Origin: JAPHSX01 sp041554195 | Lineage (GTDB): Bacteria; Pseudomonadota; Gammaproteobacteria; Thiohalomonadales; Thiohalomonadaceae | Reading direction: 5' to 3' | DNA: 64,000 bases | Assembly: GCA_041554195.1 (NCBI GenBank) | Contig: JBFFMJ010000007.1 | Span: 128,219 to 192,218, forward strand | Part shown: positions 1 to 8,510 of the stretch, in pieces | Layout of the letters: every line of letters starts with the position of its first letter | How positions within the stretch are numbered: position 1 is the first letter of the stretch | Made by a program: the position numbers and the translations under genes | Notes under the pieces: generated by a model | What the model was told of the DNA's origin: nothing | Database searches by the model: none | What the model saw: the letters and a program-made list of their open reading frames with translations, nothing else

Positions 1-561
1 GAGCTGGAGTTCGCCATTTATGTTGGGGTAATGCTCTCCCTGGTCGTCTATCTCAACCGCACCGCACGGCCCAAGGTGACCACCATGGCCCCGGATAGTA
101 ATGAGGTACATCGCCCCATGGTCAGCGTCTCGCACAATCCACAGCCCCAGTGCCCACAGGTGCGCATCGTGCGCATGGATGGCTCGCTGTTCTTCGGCGC
201 GGTGAATCATGTGGCGGGGCAGTTCCGTTTCTTCGGCGAGGAGGCCCCCGAGCAACGCCGTATACTGTTGCTCTGCAACTCGGTCAACTTTATCGATGTG
301 GCCGGTGCCGAGTGGGTGATGCAGGAGGCGCAGCGCCTGAAGTCACAGGGGGGCGGCCTCTATCTGTGTAATCCCAAGGAGACGCTGTGTGAGTTCTTAC
401 GCAAGAGCAAGGTCATTGAGGTGATGGGGGAGGAGCACGTCTTCGACTCTAAGAGTGAGGCGGTACAGAAGATCTTCCTGGAGCTTGATCGCGACATCTG
501 CCGCAGTTGTGAGCGCCGCATCTTCCAGGAGTGTCAGAGCGTCCCCTTCGCCACGACTTAG
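1..561 (+). CDS. SulP-family anion transporter, C-terminal part with STAS domain (5' end outside window)
   Basis: The reading frame is open from base 1, so the gene begins upstream of the window. The first residues (ELEFAIYVGVMLSLVVYLNR) match the last membrane helix of SulP sulfate/bicarbonate-type permeases. A STAS domain follows at roughly residues 45-160, with the usual core around ILLLCNSVNFIDVAGAEWV. STAS domains regulate or anchor these transporters on the cytoplasmic side. After the STAS domain is a short tail with three cysteines in the pattern C-x2-C-x6-C (CRSCERRIFQEC), which may bind a metal. Its stop overlaps the stop of the convergent srkA gene by a few bases. The family call is firm; the substrate cannot be told from this fragment. 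Confidence 0.88.
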   Translation, partial: ELEFAIYVGVMLSLVVYLNRTARPKVTTMAPDSNEVHRPMVSVSHNPQPQCPQVRIVRMDGSLFFGAVNHVAGQFRFFGEEAPEQRRILLLCNSVNFIDVAGAEWVMQEAQRLKSQGGGLYLCNPKETLCEFLRKSKVIEVMGEEHVFDSKSEAVQKIFLELDRDICRSCERRIFQECQSVPFATT

Positions 562-1550
562 TCGATCTGCAATAGTGGCGGCTGCTCTATCCGCAGCTGC
601 TGCTCGCGCAGGGTAAGGATCTGCTCTTCCCAGTAATTCACCGTATTAAACCAGGGGAAGGCGAGGGTAAAGGCCGGGTCACTCCAGCGTCGCGCCAGCC
701 AGGCCGAGTAGTGAAGCAGGCGCAGGGTACGCAGTGACTCTATTAGCGCCAGCTCGCGGCGATTAAAGTCGTAAAACTCCTCATAACCCTCCAGCAGTTC
801 ACTGAGCTGGCTGTTCATCTGCCCGCGCTCGCCGCTGAGCAGCATCCATAAATCCTGCACCGCAGGGCCGCTACGACAGTCATCCAGATCCACCAGGTGG
901 GCCCCCGTGTCGGTCCAGAGAATATTGCCGGGATGGAAGTCGCCATGCAGACGTAACGTACTGGTCTCCACAGCAGCAAAACGCCGGTGGATCTCCTTCA
1001 GCAGCCCCTCAGCCAGATCACGATACTGCTGCTCGTACTCTCTGGGCAGAAAACCGTTCTCCAGCAGGTAGGCAAGACTTTGATCACCAAAGCTCTCGGG
1101 GGTAATGGCCGGGCGATGGGCAAAGGGGCGCGTCGCCCCCACCGCGTGAATGCGCCCGAGAAACTGACCGAGGCGATACTGGGTATCGGGGTCGTCCAGT
1201 TCCGGCCAGTGGCCGCCGCGCCGTGCAAACAGGGCAAAACGAAAATTGTGATAAGTATGCAGGGTCTCGCCGTTGTCAGCGGCCAACGGAGCGACCACCG
1301 GGATCTCCACCTTGGCCAGCTGCGCGGCAAAGGCGTGCTCCTCCAGAATAGCCTCATCGCTCCAGCGTGCGGGGCGGTAGAACTTGGCAACGATGAACTC
1401 CCCCGACTCCAGGCCGATCTGGTAGACCCGGTTCTCATAGCTATTAAGGGCCAGCATCGAACCGGAGCAGCGATAGCCTTGGGCATCGATGGCATCGAGG
1501 ATCAGGTCGGGCAGCAGGGCATCGTAGGGGTGGGGCTGAGGAGAATTCAT
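558..1550 (-). CDS. srkA: stress response kinase A (RdoA/YihE family Ser/Thr kinase)
   Basis: This is a 330-residue cytoplasmic protein kinase of the SrkA/RdoA family, close to the 328 residues of the Escherichia coli protein. The family counters stress-induced cell death and is often next to dsbA, although here dsbA is far away. The catalytic loop is LHGDFHPGNILW, followed by the metal-binding segment HLVDLDDCRSGP. The N-terminal lobe carries the lysine motif in EFIVAKFYRP. I chose the ATG at 1548-1550 (MNSPQPHPYD), which matches where the family begins; the open frame extends 31 codons further but that stretch is not family-like. It is transcribed divergently from prlC. Confidence 0.9.
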   Translation of the reverse strand: MNSPQPHPYDALLPDLILDAIDAQGYRCSGSMLALNSYENRVYQIGLESGEFIVAKFYRPARWSDEAILEEHAFAAQLAKVEIPVVAPLAADNGETLHTYHNFRFALFARRGGHWPELDDPDTQYRLGQFLGRIHAVGATRPFAHRPAITPESFGDQSLAYLLENGFLPREYEQQYRDLAEGLLKEIHRRFAAVETSTLRLHGDFHPGNILWTDTGAHLVDLDDCRSGPAVQDLWMLLSGERGQMNSQLSELLEGYEEFYDFNRRELALIESLRTLRLLHYSAWLARRWSDPAFTLAFPWFNTVNYWEEQILTLREQQLRIEQPPLLQID

Positions 1551-1630
1551 AGTGATCTTTTGTTTAATCGCATTGTCCCCTATTGTAGGGTGTATGCCCC
1601 ATTGAAACACGACTATCGGAAAAGTTGACC

Positions 1631-3679
1631 ATGCCCAACCCACTGCTACAGATGACCGACCTCCCCCCTTTCCACGCGATTAAGCCCGAGCATGTAGAGC
1701 CTGCCATCGACACGGTACTGGCGGAGAACCGTGCCGAGGTGTCGCGTCTGCTGGAGCGTGTCAGCGCGCCAGGCTGGAACAACCTGGTCGCCCCGCTGGA
1801 GACGCTGGACGACCGCCTCAACCGCATCTGGTCGCCGGTGAGTCACATGAACTCGGTGGTCAACTCAGCGGAGCTGCGCGCAGCCTACGAGGCCTGCCTG
1901 CCCAAGCTCTCCGACTACGCCACCGAGATGGGACAGAACGAGAGGCTGTTCCAGGCCTTCGAGAGCATTCGTAACGGCAAGGAGTATGACAAGCTCGATA
2001 GCGCCCAGCAGAAGATGATTGAAGACACCCTGCGCGACTTCCACCTCTCCGGCGTTGCACTGCCGGCGGAGAAAAAGTTACGTTACAAGGAGTTAAAATC
2101 CGAACTCTCCAAACTCACCACCAAGTTCAGTAATAACGTGCTCGATGCCACCAATGAGTGGAATATGCATCTGACCGAGCGCAATGATCTGGCCGGGCTG
2201 CCCCAGTCAAGCCTGGGCATGCTCAAACAGGCCGCTGAGCGCGAAGGTGAAAAGAAGGGGTGGTGGGTCTCGCTGGAATTCCCCAGTTACTTCGCAGTAA
2301 TGACCTATGCCGACAGTAGCGAGCTGCGCCAGCGTGTCTACGAGGCCTTCGTGACTCGAGCCTCGGACCAGGGGCCGGATGCGGGCAAGTGGGACAACGG
2401 CCCGGTGATGGAGGAGATTCTGCGCATCCGCCACGAACTGGCCGACCTGCTCGGCTTCCAGAGCTACGCCGAGCGCTCTCTCGCCACCAAGATGGCCGAA
2501 GAGCCGCAGCAGGTAATCGACTTCCTGCGCGACCTCGCCAACCGTTCCCTCAGTCTGGCCCGCGAGGAGCTGGACGAACTTCACGCCTTCGCCAAAGAAA
2601 AACACGGCATAGAGGAGCTACAGGCCTGGGATCTCGGTTACTACGCCGAAAAACTGCGTCAGGAAAAATACGCCACCTCGCAGGAGGATCTAAAACCCTA
2701 CTTCCCCGAGGATCGCGTGATCGACGGCCTGTTCGAGGTGGTGAATCGACTCTACGGTCTCGATATCCGCCAGGTCGAAAAATTCGACAGCTGGCACGAT
2801 GATGTGCGTTTTTATGAAATTTTTGATAACAGTGGTGCACTGCGCGGCCGCTTCTACCTCGACCTCTACGCCCGCCCCCTCAAGCGCGGTGGCGCCTGGA
2901 TGGATGAGTGCATCAGTCGCCGCAAATTGATCGATGGCGAGGTACAGACTCCCGCCGCCTACATGGTCTGCAACTTCGCCCCGCCGGTGGGCAAAGACCC
3001 CGCGCTGTTCACCCACGACGAGGTGCAGACCCTGTTCCACGAGTTTGGCCACGGTCTGCACCACATGATGACCCTGGTCGACTACTCCGGCGTCTCCGGC
3101 ATTAACGGCGTACCGTGGGATGCGGTAGAGCTGCCGAGCCAGTTCATGGAAAACTGGTGCTGGGAGCGCGAGGCGTTAGACATGTTCGCTGCCCACTACC
3201 AGAGCGGCGAGAAGATCCCCGATGAACTCTTTAACAAAATGATCGCGGCGAAAAATTTCCAGGCAGGGATGCAGATGGTGCGACAGCTGGAGTTCTCCCT
3301 CTTCGACTTCCGCCTCCACCTCGAATACGACCCGGCAAAGGGCGGACGTATACAGCAGATCCTCAACGAGGTGCGTGCCGAGGTGGCAGTGGTCCACCCC
3401 CCCGAGTACAACCGCTTCCAGCACGGCTTCTCCCACATCTTCGCCGGTGGCTACGCCGCCGGTTACTACAGCTACAAGTGGGCCGAGGTGTTGAGCGCCG
3501 ACGCCTTCTCGCGCTTCGAGGAGGAGGGAATCTTCAACAGCGCCACCGGCGCATCATTTATGGAAAATATTCTGGAGCAGGGCGGCTCACGGGATCCGAT
3601 GGAGCTGTTTATCGAATTTCGTGGCCGTAAACCGACGATTGATGCACTGCTGCGCCACAGTGGAATAGTGAACAATTAA
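1631..3679 (+). CDS. prlC: oligopeptidase A (M3 family metallopeptidase)
   Basis: This is a 682-residue cytoplasmic zinc peptidase of family M3, which degrades short peptides, including cleaved signal peptides. The zinc motif HEFGH (HEFGHGLHHMM) lies near residue 470, and the downstream glutamate region (SQFMENWCWE) is present. The N-terminus MPNPLLQMTDLPPFHAIKPE is typical of OpdA/PrlC. I place the start at ATG 1631 rather than the TTG two codons upstream. The gene is full length and lies opposite srkA with about 80 bases between the two starts, which must contain both promoters. Confidence 0.95.
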   Translation: MPNPLLQMTDLPPFHAIKPEHVEPAIDTVLAENRAEVSRLLERVSAPGWNNLVAPLETLDDRLNRIWSPVSHMNSVVNSAELRAAYEACLPKLSDYATEMGQNERLFQAFESIRNGKEYDKLDSAQQKMIEDTLRDFHLSGVALPAEKKLRYKELKSELSKLTTKFSNNVLDATNEWNMHLTERNDLAGLPQSSLGMLKQAAEREGEKKGWWVSLEFPSYFAVMTYADSSELRQRVYEAFVTRASDQGPDAGKWDNGPVMEEILRIRHELADLLGFQSYAERSLATKMAEEPQQVIDFLRDLANRSLSLAREELDELHAFAKEKHGIEELQAWDLGYYAEKLRQEKYATSQEDLKPYFPEDRVIDGLFEVVNRLYGLDIRQVEKFDSWHDDVRFYEIFDNSGALRGRFYLDLYARPLKRGGAWMDECISRRKLIDGEVQTPAAYMVCNFAPPVGKDPALFTHDEVQTLFHEFGHGLHHMMTLVDYSGVSGINGVPWDAVELPSQFMENWCWEREALDMFAAHYQSGEKIPDELFNKMIAAKNFQAGMQMVRQLEFSLFDFRLHLEYDPAKGGRIQQILNEVRAEVAVVHPPEYNRFQHGFSHIFAGGYAAGYYSYKWAEVLSADAFSRFEEEGIFNSATGASFMENILEQGGSRDPMELFIEFRGRKPTIDALLRHSGIVNN

Positions 3680-3721
3680 TGTGTCACCGTGAGAGCCTCG
3701 TCCGATCATGAAGGTGATATC

Positions 3722-3955
3722 TCAGTGGGGTTTCTCATTATGGTTATCGTCGGCATCATCGTGATGCTTGAAATCCTTGGGAAAATTAGGGGCGAATCCC
3801 ATGTAGATAGCCAGCAGAATAAACATTATCAGGCCGTGTACTTCATCAAACTCATGGGGTTGGATTACAGAGAAATTAACCAGAATAGTTGCCAGCGCTT
3901 CAGCAAAGAGCAGGGATACAGCGCAGAAGAGGACTGCAAACAGGAGGCCGCGCAT
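3722..3955 (-). CDS. small hypothetical membrane protein
   Basis: A 77-residue open frame. It has two hydrophobic segments, an N-terminal one (about residues 3-26) and a second at about 41-58, followed by a charged tail rich in His, Asp and Lys (KHHDDADDNHNEK). The order of basic start, two membrane spans and polar tail looks like a real small inner-membrane protein. A 90-residue frame overlaps it on the opposite strand, but its composition is less protein-like. No strong Shine-Dalgarno sequence is visible before the ATG. I do not recognise the family; the His/Asp tail could bind metal, but that is a guess. The main doubt is which strand is coding. Confidence 0.5.
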   Translation of the reverse strand: MRGLLFAVLFCAVSLLFAEALATILVNFSVIQPHEFDEVHGLIMFILLAIYMGFAPNFPKDFKHHDDADDNHNEKPH

Positions 3956-4049
3956 CGTTAGTGACTACTAAGCATGAAGCATAACGGTGTTTACTGTTGG
4001 TACCACAATGCTTATAAGCATGTCCCAAAAAGCTCAAGGGATAATGAAA

Positions 4050-4079
4050 TATCACACTGCTATGACTAGCAGTGTGATA
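4050..4079 (-). terminator. perfect 13-bp stem hairpin downstream of the HMA-like gene
   Basis: The two arms 4050-4062 and 4067-4079 are exact reverse complements with a 4-base loop. The hairpin lies 16 bases past the stop of the minus-strand gene at 4096. On that strand it is followed by TTTCATTATC, a weak T-rich tract, so a rho-independent terminator or mRNA-stabilising hairpin is likely. Confidence 0.6.
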
Positions 4080-4095
4080 ATCTGGAAAATTTACC

Positions 4096-4332
4096 TTAAA
4101 GACCAATCAGTTCAGCGTGACCGGCCATCTCTCGCACTGCCGCCAAAACAACCCCGGAAGAGGTCTTATCAGGATTATACTCAACGACGACCAGATGACG
4201 TTTATCCTCCGGCATGTGCACGCTGACAACATCATCTAAGCCCCGTAACGCGGCCTCCACCTGACCACGGATTTCATCGCTAACTTCACGATCAATATGA
4301 ATGGTCACGTCAGCAAGTTTAATATCGGACAT
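4096..4332 (-). CDS. small HMA-like (ferredoxin-fold) protein lacking the CxxC motif
   Basis: This 78-residue soluble protein shows the beta-alpha-beta-beta-alpha-beta pattern of heavy-metal-associated domains: VTIHIDREV, a helix with two glycines, VVSVHMPEDKRHLVVVEYNP, then a second helix (SSGVVLAAVREMAGHAELIGL). The metal-binding CxxC of true copper chaperones is absent and the protein has no cysteine, so it probably does not bind Cu(I) in the classic way. A good Shine-Dalgarno sequence (GAGGGAG) precedes the ATG. It is followed by a strong hairpin, suggesting it is the last gene of its transcript. The fold assignment is inferred from pattern only. Confidence 0.7.
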   Translation of the reverse strand: MSDIKLADVTIHIDREVSDEIRGQVEAALRGLDDVVSVHMPEDKRHLVVVEYNPDKTSSGVVLAAVREMAGHAELIGL

Positions 4333-4449
4333 ATTGCTCCCTCACTTCTAATTGTATGTTTAATTTATAACCAAACCCCAAAATAAGTATAGGACGTCAT
4401 CTTGTCGATTGTCTACTCAATAACGGTAGCGCTATTATGATTTCTCAAT

Positions 4450-4842
4450 TTAAGCCTCACCCGGCGGCGTCAACTGCACCCCGTTATTCCACGGCATCAT
4501 CACCAGCACACGGGCGATGATGCAGCGACCAACGAAGGTGACCATAATAGTGCCCACCAGCAGCATCCAGTAGAAGATGCGGGTCGGGTCGAACAGCGCG
4601 ATGATCACGAAGGCGGTATAGACTTCACGCACCTGGCTGGGGAATGCGAAGACACCCTTGAAAAAAATGTATTCAATGGTCTGTATCATGCTGATGAGAA
4701 TCACACCATAAAAACCATAGGCACTTAGCTGCTCCATTTGGTCGCCTGGCATATAGTTTGCTGCAAGGCCCGTGATCATGCAGACAAGTGTTAATGCCCA
4801 GTACCACCACTCTCTGCTGGTTGGATTAATAGCCAGTTTCAT
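4450..4842 (-). CDS. hypothetical polytopic membrane protein
   Basis: A 130-residue protein with about four hydrophobic segments (roughly residues 12-31, 42-60, 72-86 and 88-110) and short polar ends. A strong purine-rich Shine-Dalgarno sequence (AAGGGGGAAGAGG) sits directly before the ATG. I do not recognise the family. It lies between pldA and the HMA-like gene on the same strand, about 50 bases past pldA, so it may share a transcript with them. Nothing in the sequence indicates a specific function. Confidence 0.65.
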   Translation of the reverse strand: MKLAINPTSREWWYWALTLVCMITGLAANYMPGDQMEQLSAYGFYGVILISMIQTIEYIFFKGVFAFPSQVREVYTAFVIIALFDPTRIFYWMLLVGTIMVTFVGRCIIARVLVMMPWNNGVQLTPPGEA

Positions 4843-4892
4843 CCTCTTCCCCCTTATATTATTACGTTCTATTTACACTATTGCGTAAGATA

Positions 4893-5744
4893 TTATAACC
4901 AGTCGGTAAGCATAACGCCGATACCAATACTCCGACCGTAATGATTATAATCAATCAATGATTCGCCGTGCCCGTTGAACAGTTGCAGGTAACCGCGCAG
5001 ACGATCATTGAGGGGGAAGGTGTAGTCGAGTTGAATTGCCCCCTTATTATCGCTACTTAAATTATTGCGCAGCATAACCCCAATCGAGTGGTCACTGAAT
5101 TTTCTCAGTAATCGCAGCTCGAAGTTGCCCATGTAATCCTCAATATCGATATTGTCGTCTTCGCTAGCCGCCTCAGGCACGCGCCACCACGGCTTAATAC
5201 TAAGGTAGGTGCCTTCGTGCTCCAGCACGAAATCGAGCATCACCCGGTTCCAGCTGCGTGACAGTGGCTCGGTGCCGCCATTCGATTGATGGTTAAGCGA
5301 CAGGGTAATAAGGCGTCCGTGGAAATTATTCAGCGCATAATCGCCGTGAAAACTCAGCAGGATCTCTGGCTCGTAGTTAGTCTCGCGAAACGGTGAGGAG
5401 TAATTGCCGTTATAGGCCTGCCAGAAAGACTGCTGGGTATAGCCGAAGGAGAGCATGCCATTATTACCAAGCAGCTCGCGCACCAGCGGCACCTTGAAGC
5501 TGAACTGCATCTTTATTTCGTTCTGTTCTACTTCCAGCGGCATTCCGGCATAGGGGACGTTATTGGGGCTATCGGTATAGGCGAGCGGCAGTATATAGGT
5601 GGGGCGATGCGGGGTAATGGCAAAGGGGTTGTCGTAGGTCTCCCACTCCAAGTCCAGACGCTGGTCGATGGCCGACTCCTCCTGCGCCTCAGCCACTGCC
5701 GCCAACGACACCAGCATTAGCAATAAACAAATCAATCTCATCAT
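4893..5744 (-). CDS. pldA: outer membrane phospholipase A (OMPLA)
   Basis: A 283-residue precursor with a signal peptide (cleavage probably after AAVAEA, about residue 20). The mature protein is a 12-strand outer-membrane barrel that hydrolyses phospholipids that reach the outer leaflet. The catalytic His and Ser are in the conserved segment NHQSNGG (about residues 150-156). The following SRSWNR supplies the conserved Asn. The protein ends in alternating hydrophobic residues up to a terminal DWL, rather than the usual terminal Phe. The start codon overlaps the stop of the upstream membrane protein gene (ATGA type), so translation of the two is likely coupled. Confidence 0.92.
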   Translation of the reverse strand: MMRLICLLLMLVSLAAVAEAQEESAIDQRLDLEWETYDNPFAITPHRPTYILPLAYTDSPNNVPYAGMPLEVEQNEIKMQFSFKVPLVRELLGNNGMLSFGYTQQSFWQAYNGNYSSPFRETNYEPEILLSFHGDYALNNFHGRLITLSLNHQSNGGTEPLSRSWNRVMLDFVLEHEGTYLSIKPWWRVPEAASEDDNIDIEDYMGNFELRLLRKFSDHSIGVMLRNNLSSDNKGAIQLDYTFPLNDRLRGYLQLFNGHGESLIDYNHYGRSIGIGVMLTDWL

Positions 5745-6313
5745 GTCGTTTCAGCCGCCTGCAACTCGATCGGGATCTGTGCCAGTTTTTCATAGAACCG
5801 TTGCCGTTGCCGAATCGGCCACCACTCATAGAGAAAAAGATTTATCGGGTACCACATCGCCACCCAGCCGGTGATCAGAAATCCCTCCCCCGCAATCGAC
5901 CAGAACGGTCCGCTATAACCCTGTGCCACAATCGTGTGGTGCGCCAGGATACAGAAAAAGAGAAAGCCGAGCCCGATCGCCAGTGCCTTGCGCCCCTGCC
6001 GCAGTACCCGGCTGAACTCACGCGCCGTGGCCTGCGCACGATAGGCAAAATAGTGATGGATCGCCTGAGGGACGCCTGCGGCCTGCTCATCGTCACAGAG
6101 CTCAGAGGGCAGATGCAGCGACAGCTTGAGTGGCGTCTCAAGGGTGAACTCCTCCGCCGAGTCCACAATATACTCCTCGGCAGCGGGCGCGAGATCCTTC
6201 AGGCGGAACGGTGCCGGGTCCAGCGAATTGAACAGCTGCTGAATCGAATGCAATTTCAGTTCAATCAGATAAAAGCCCTCTTCACAGCGGTAATTCTCCA
6301 CACTCTTTTTCAT
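5741..6313 (-). CDS. hypothetical inner membrane protein coupled to pldA
   Basis: A 190-residue protein with a soluble N-terminal half (about residues 1-100) and two hydrophobic segments at about 111-130 and 140-163, ending in a charged tail. I chose the ATG at 6311-6313 (MKKSVENYRCEE), preceded by GGCGAG; a longer frame reaches 6352 but looks less plausible. The last bases overlap the pldA start by 4 nucleotides. The family is not recognised with certainty. The N-terminal part is acidic and could be a small cytoplasmic domain. Coupling to pldA suggests a membrane-lipid or envelope role, which is inference only. Confidence 0.72.
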   Translation of the reverse strand: MKKSVENYRCEEGFYLIELKLHSIQQLFNSLDPAPFRLKDLAPAAEEYIVDSAEEFTLETPLKLSLHLPSELCDDEQAAGVPQAIHHYFAYRAQATAREFSRVLRQGRKALAIGLGFLFFCILAHHTIVAQGYSGPFWSIAGEGFLITGWVAMWYPINLFLYEWWPIRQRQRFYEKLAQIPIELQAAETT

Positions 6314-6391
6314 CTCGCCGCCCCATCCGGTTTGCCTGCACACGAGGCGCACCGCATAATCACACCATACTCGTCATAAGGCAAAATTAGC

Positions 6392-7858
6392 ATGAAATAC
6401 CGAGACCTTCGCGACTTCATCGCGCAACTCGAACAAAGGGGTGAGCTGAAGCGTATCAGCCGCGAGATCGACCCCAATCTTGAGATGACCGAGATCGCCG
6501 ACCGCACCCTGCGTGCCGCAGGCCCGGCGCTGCTGTTCGAGAACCCGAAGGGCTCCGATATACCGGTACTCGCCAACCTCTTCGGCACCCCGCAGCGGGT
6601 CGCCCTAGGCATGGGCGAGGAGTCGGTCGAGGCGTTACGCGAGGTGGGCAAGCTGCTGGCCTACCTGAAGGAACCGGAGCCACCGAAGGGGCTGAAGGAT
6701 GCCTGGAGCAAACTGCCGGTGTTGAAGCAGGTGCTCAACATGTCCCCCAAGGTGGTAAAGAACGCCCCCTGTCAGGAGGTGGTACTGGAGGGCGACGAGG
6801 TTGATCTGGGCAAACTACCGATACAAACCTGCTGGCCCGGCGATGCCGCCCCCCTCATCACCTGGGGTCTCGTTATCACCAAAGGGCCGCGCAAGGAACG
6901 GCAGAACCTCGGTATCTATCGCCAGCAGGTGATCGCAAAGAACAAGGTGATCATGCGCTGGCTCTCCCACCGTGGTGGGGCGCTGGACCTGCGCGACTGG
7001 CAGGAGAGGCACCCCGGCGAGCCCTTCCCGGTGAGCGTGGCCCTCGGGGCGGATCCTGCCACCATCCTCGGTGCCGTCACCCCGATCCCCGATGCCATCT
7101 CCGAGTACGGCTTTGCCGGGCTGCTGCGCGGCTCCAAGACTGAGGTCGCCAACTGCATCGGCAACGAACTACAGGCACCCGCCAGCGCCGAGTTCGTGCT
7201 GGAAGGCTACATCTACCCCGATGAGATGGCCGACGAGGGTCCCTACGGCGACCACACCGGTTACTACAACGAGGTCGACCAGTTTCCGGTCTTCACCATC
7301 GAGCGCATCACCCACCGCAAAGACCCCATCTACCACTCCACCTACACCGGACGTCCGCCCGACGAACCGGCCGTCCTCGGCGTCGCCCTTAACGAAGTCT
7401 TCGTGCCGATCCTGCAAAAGCAGTACCCGGAGATCGTCGACTTCTACCTGCCAGCCGAAGGCTGCTCCTACCGCCTCGCCGTGGTCTCGATCAAAAAGCA
7501 GTACCCCGGCCACGCCAAGCGGGTAATGCTCGGCATCTGGTCATTCCTGCGCCAGTTCATGTACACCAAGTTCGTCATCGTCGTCGACGACGACATCAAC
7601 ACCCGTAGCTGGGAAGATGTGATCTGGGCCATCACCACCCGCATGGACCCGGTACGCGACACCACCCTGCTGGAGAACACGCCGATTGATTACCTCGACT
7701 TCGCCTCCCCCGTCTCCGGCCTCGGCGGCAAGATGGGCATGGACGCAACCAATAAATGGGAAGGCGAAACCGACCGCGAATGGGGCACACCGATTGTGAT
7801 GGATGAAGCGGTGAAACAGCGGGTGGATGAGATTTGGGGGGAGTTGGGGATTGAGTGA
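6392..7858 (+). CDS. ubiD: 4-hydroxy-3-polyprenylbenzoate decarboxylase UbiD
   Basis: A 488-residue prenylated-FMN-dependent decarboxylase of the ubiquinone pathway that removes the carboxyl group of 3-polyprenyl-4-hydroxybenzoate; it needs cofactor made by UbiX, which is not in this window. The length matches the E. coli enzyme (about 497). Conserved family segments are seen: the N-terminal MKYRDLRDFIAQLEQRGELK, the cofactor region around residues 160-200, and EGPYGDHTGYY with the catalytic acidic residues near 285. It stands alone between the divergent membrane protein gene and an AT-rich insertion that begins a few bases after its stop. Confidence 0.95.
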   Translation: MKYRDLRDFIAQLEQRGELKRISREIDPNLEMTEIADRTLRAAGPALLFENPKGSDIPVLANLFGTPQRVALGMGEESVEALREVGKLLAYLKEPEPPKGLKDAWSKLPVLKQVLNMSPKVVKNAPCQEVVLEGDEVDLGKLPIQTCWPGDAAPLITWGLVITKGPRKERQNLGIYRQQVIAKNKVIMRWLSHRGGALDLRDWQERHPGEPFPVSVALGADPATILGAVTPIPDAISEYGFAGLLRGSKTEVANCIGNELQAPASAEFVLEGYIYPDEMADEGPYGDHTGYYNEVDQFPVFTIERITHRKDPIYHSTYTGRPPDEPAVLGVALNEVFVPILQKQYPEIVDFYLPAEGCSYRLAVVSIKKQYPGHAKRVMLGIWSFLRQFMYTKFVIVVDDDINTRSWEDVIWAITTRMDPVRDTTLLENTPIDYLDFASPVSGLGGKMGMDATNKWEGETDREWGTPIVMDEAVKQRVDEIWGELGIE

Positions 7859-7862
7859 TGGT

Positions 7863-7872
7863 GGTAGGGTGG
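7863..7872. repeat. left arm of a 10-bp inverted repeat around the AT-rich gene
   Basis: The sequence GGTAGGGTGG starts 4 bases after the ubiD stop. Its exact reverse complement CCACCCTACC occurs at 9051-9060, just after the AT-rich gene. Composition changes sharply at this point. The arms could be remnants of a mobile cassette or separate copies of a dispersed intergenic repeat. Confidence 0.6.
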
Positions 7873-7976
7873 AATAAGTTAAGTGCATTGCATTTTGTTT
7901 ATTGTGTGCGGTGGATCTGCTTGCACCCCATATCTTGTTCGTTAGCTTATATGAGTGTATTTCATAGGGTGAATAT

Positions 7977-8510
7977 ATGCCTTTAGAAGGAAGGGAGAAG
8001 AGGGTCTTTGAATGGTTTTCCAAACAATCCCTAGAGCTTGAAGAGAAAGCAAATAAAAATGGCGGTAGACTTCGGAGAGATGATATATGGAGAAGAGAGT
8101 ACTATCCCTACCCATATTTAATACTAGAGCCAGATGAAGTTATATTGCAAAGATTTTCAGATATTTTCACCAATTGCATAGATCTATCTAAAGATGGAAA
8201 AATAACACCCACTCCAATGATGGAGAAAGATGCACGACTTGCTCAATTCTTTACTGAAATAACAGAAGAAACTAATTGGCGAGGAATACTCCATCGAGAG
8301 TCAATAAATCAAGCATTAGAACAAATCACCGCATACTTTGAAAATGGCCTCCCTTTAGGTGCTCGAATATTCAAGGGGTTACCTAAGGCAAAAAGCAATC
8401 ATCTTTACAAGTTTTCAAAAAAGAAATATGTGGAAAAATGTATAAATATGGAAGGTTTCAAATATCACCAGCGTCCTACTACTCGAAAGGAAGTCATTTG
8501 CGTGCTATGA
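7977..8510 (+). CDS. unknown AT-rich gene, N-terminal reading frame (frame 0) of a split gene
   Basis: The open frame gives 177 residues, but the last ~29 probably are not used if the gene is read through by a -1 shift. The region is much richer in A+T than the ubiD and TRAP genes on either side, suggesting horizontal acquisition. Residues 1-149 are mostly helical and charged, with aromatic patches (WRREYYPYPYLILEP). No family was recognised for this part. At 8417-8423 the frame contains A AAA AAG in the register used by dnaX-type -1 frameshifting. A continuous open frame in the -1 phase begins there and runs to 9004, giving a potential 342-residue product. Alternatives are a true one-base deletion or a homopolymer sequencing error. 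Confidence 0.6.
   Translation: MPLEGREKRVFEWFSKQSLELEEKANKNGGRLRRDDIWRREYYPYPYLILEPDEVILQRFSDIFTNCIDLSKDGKITPTPMMEKDARLAQFFTEITEETNWRGILHRESINQALEQITAYFENGLPLGARIFKGLPKAKSNHLYKFSKKKYVEKCINMEGFKYHQRPTTRKEVICVL
8417..8423 (+). other. A AAA AAG slippery heptamer in zero frame
   Basis: Zero-frame codons here read TCA AAA AAG, i.e. the heptamer A AAA AAG in exactly the register that supports tandem -1 slippage in bacteria. After slippage the next codons are GAA ATA TGT GGA AAA ATG and the frame is open to 9004. No Shine-Dalgarno-like stimulator is visible at the usual ~10-base upstream distance (the nearest AAGG is about 28 bases away), and no strong downstream stem-loop is obvious. Confidence 0.5.

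Noticed and set aside
3689..3961. 90-codon frame on the plus strand after prlC
   Set aside because: Overlaps the minus-strand small membrane protein, which has a more protein-like pattern. Kept only as an alternative.
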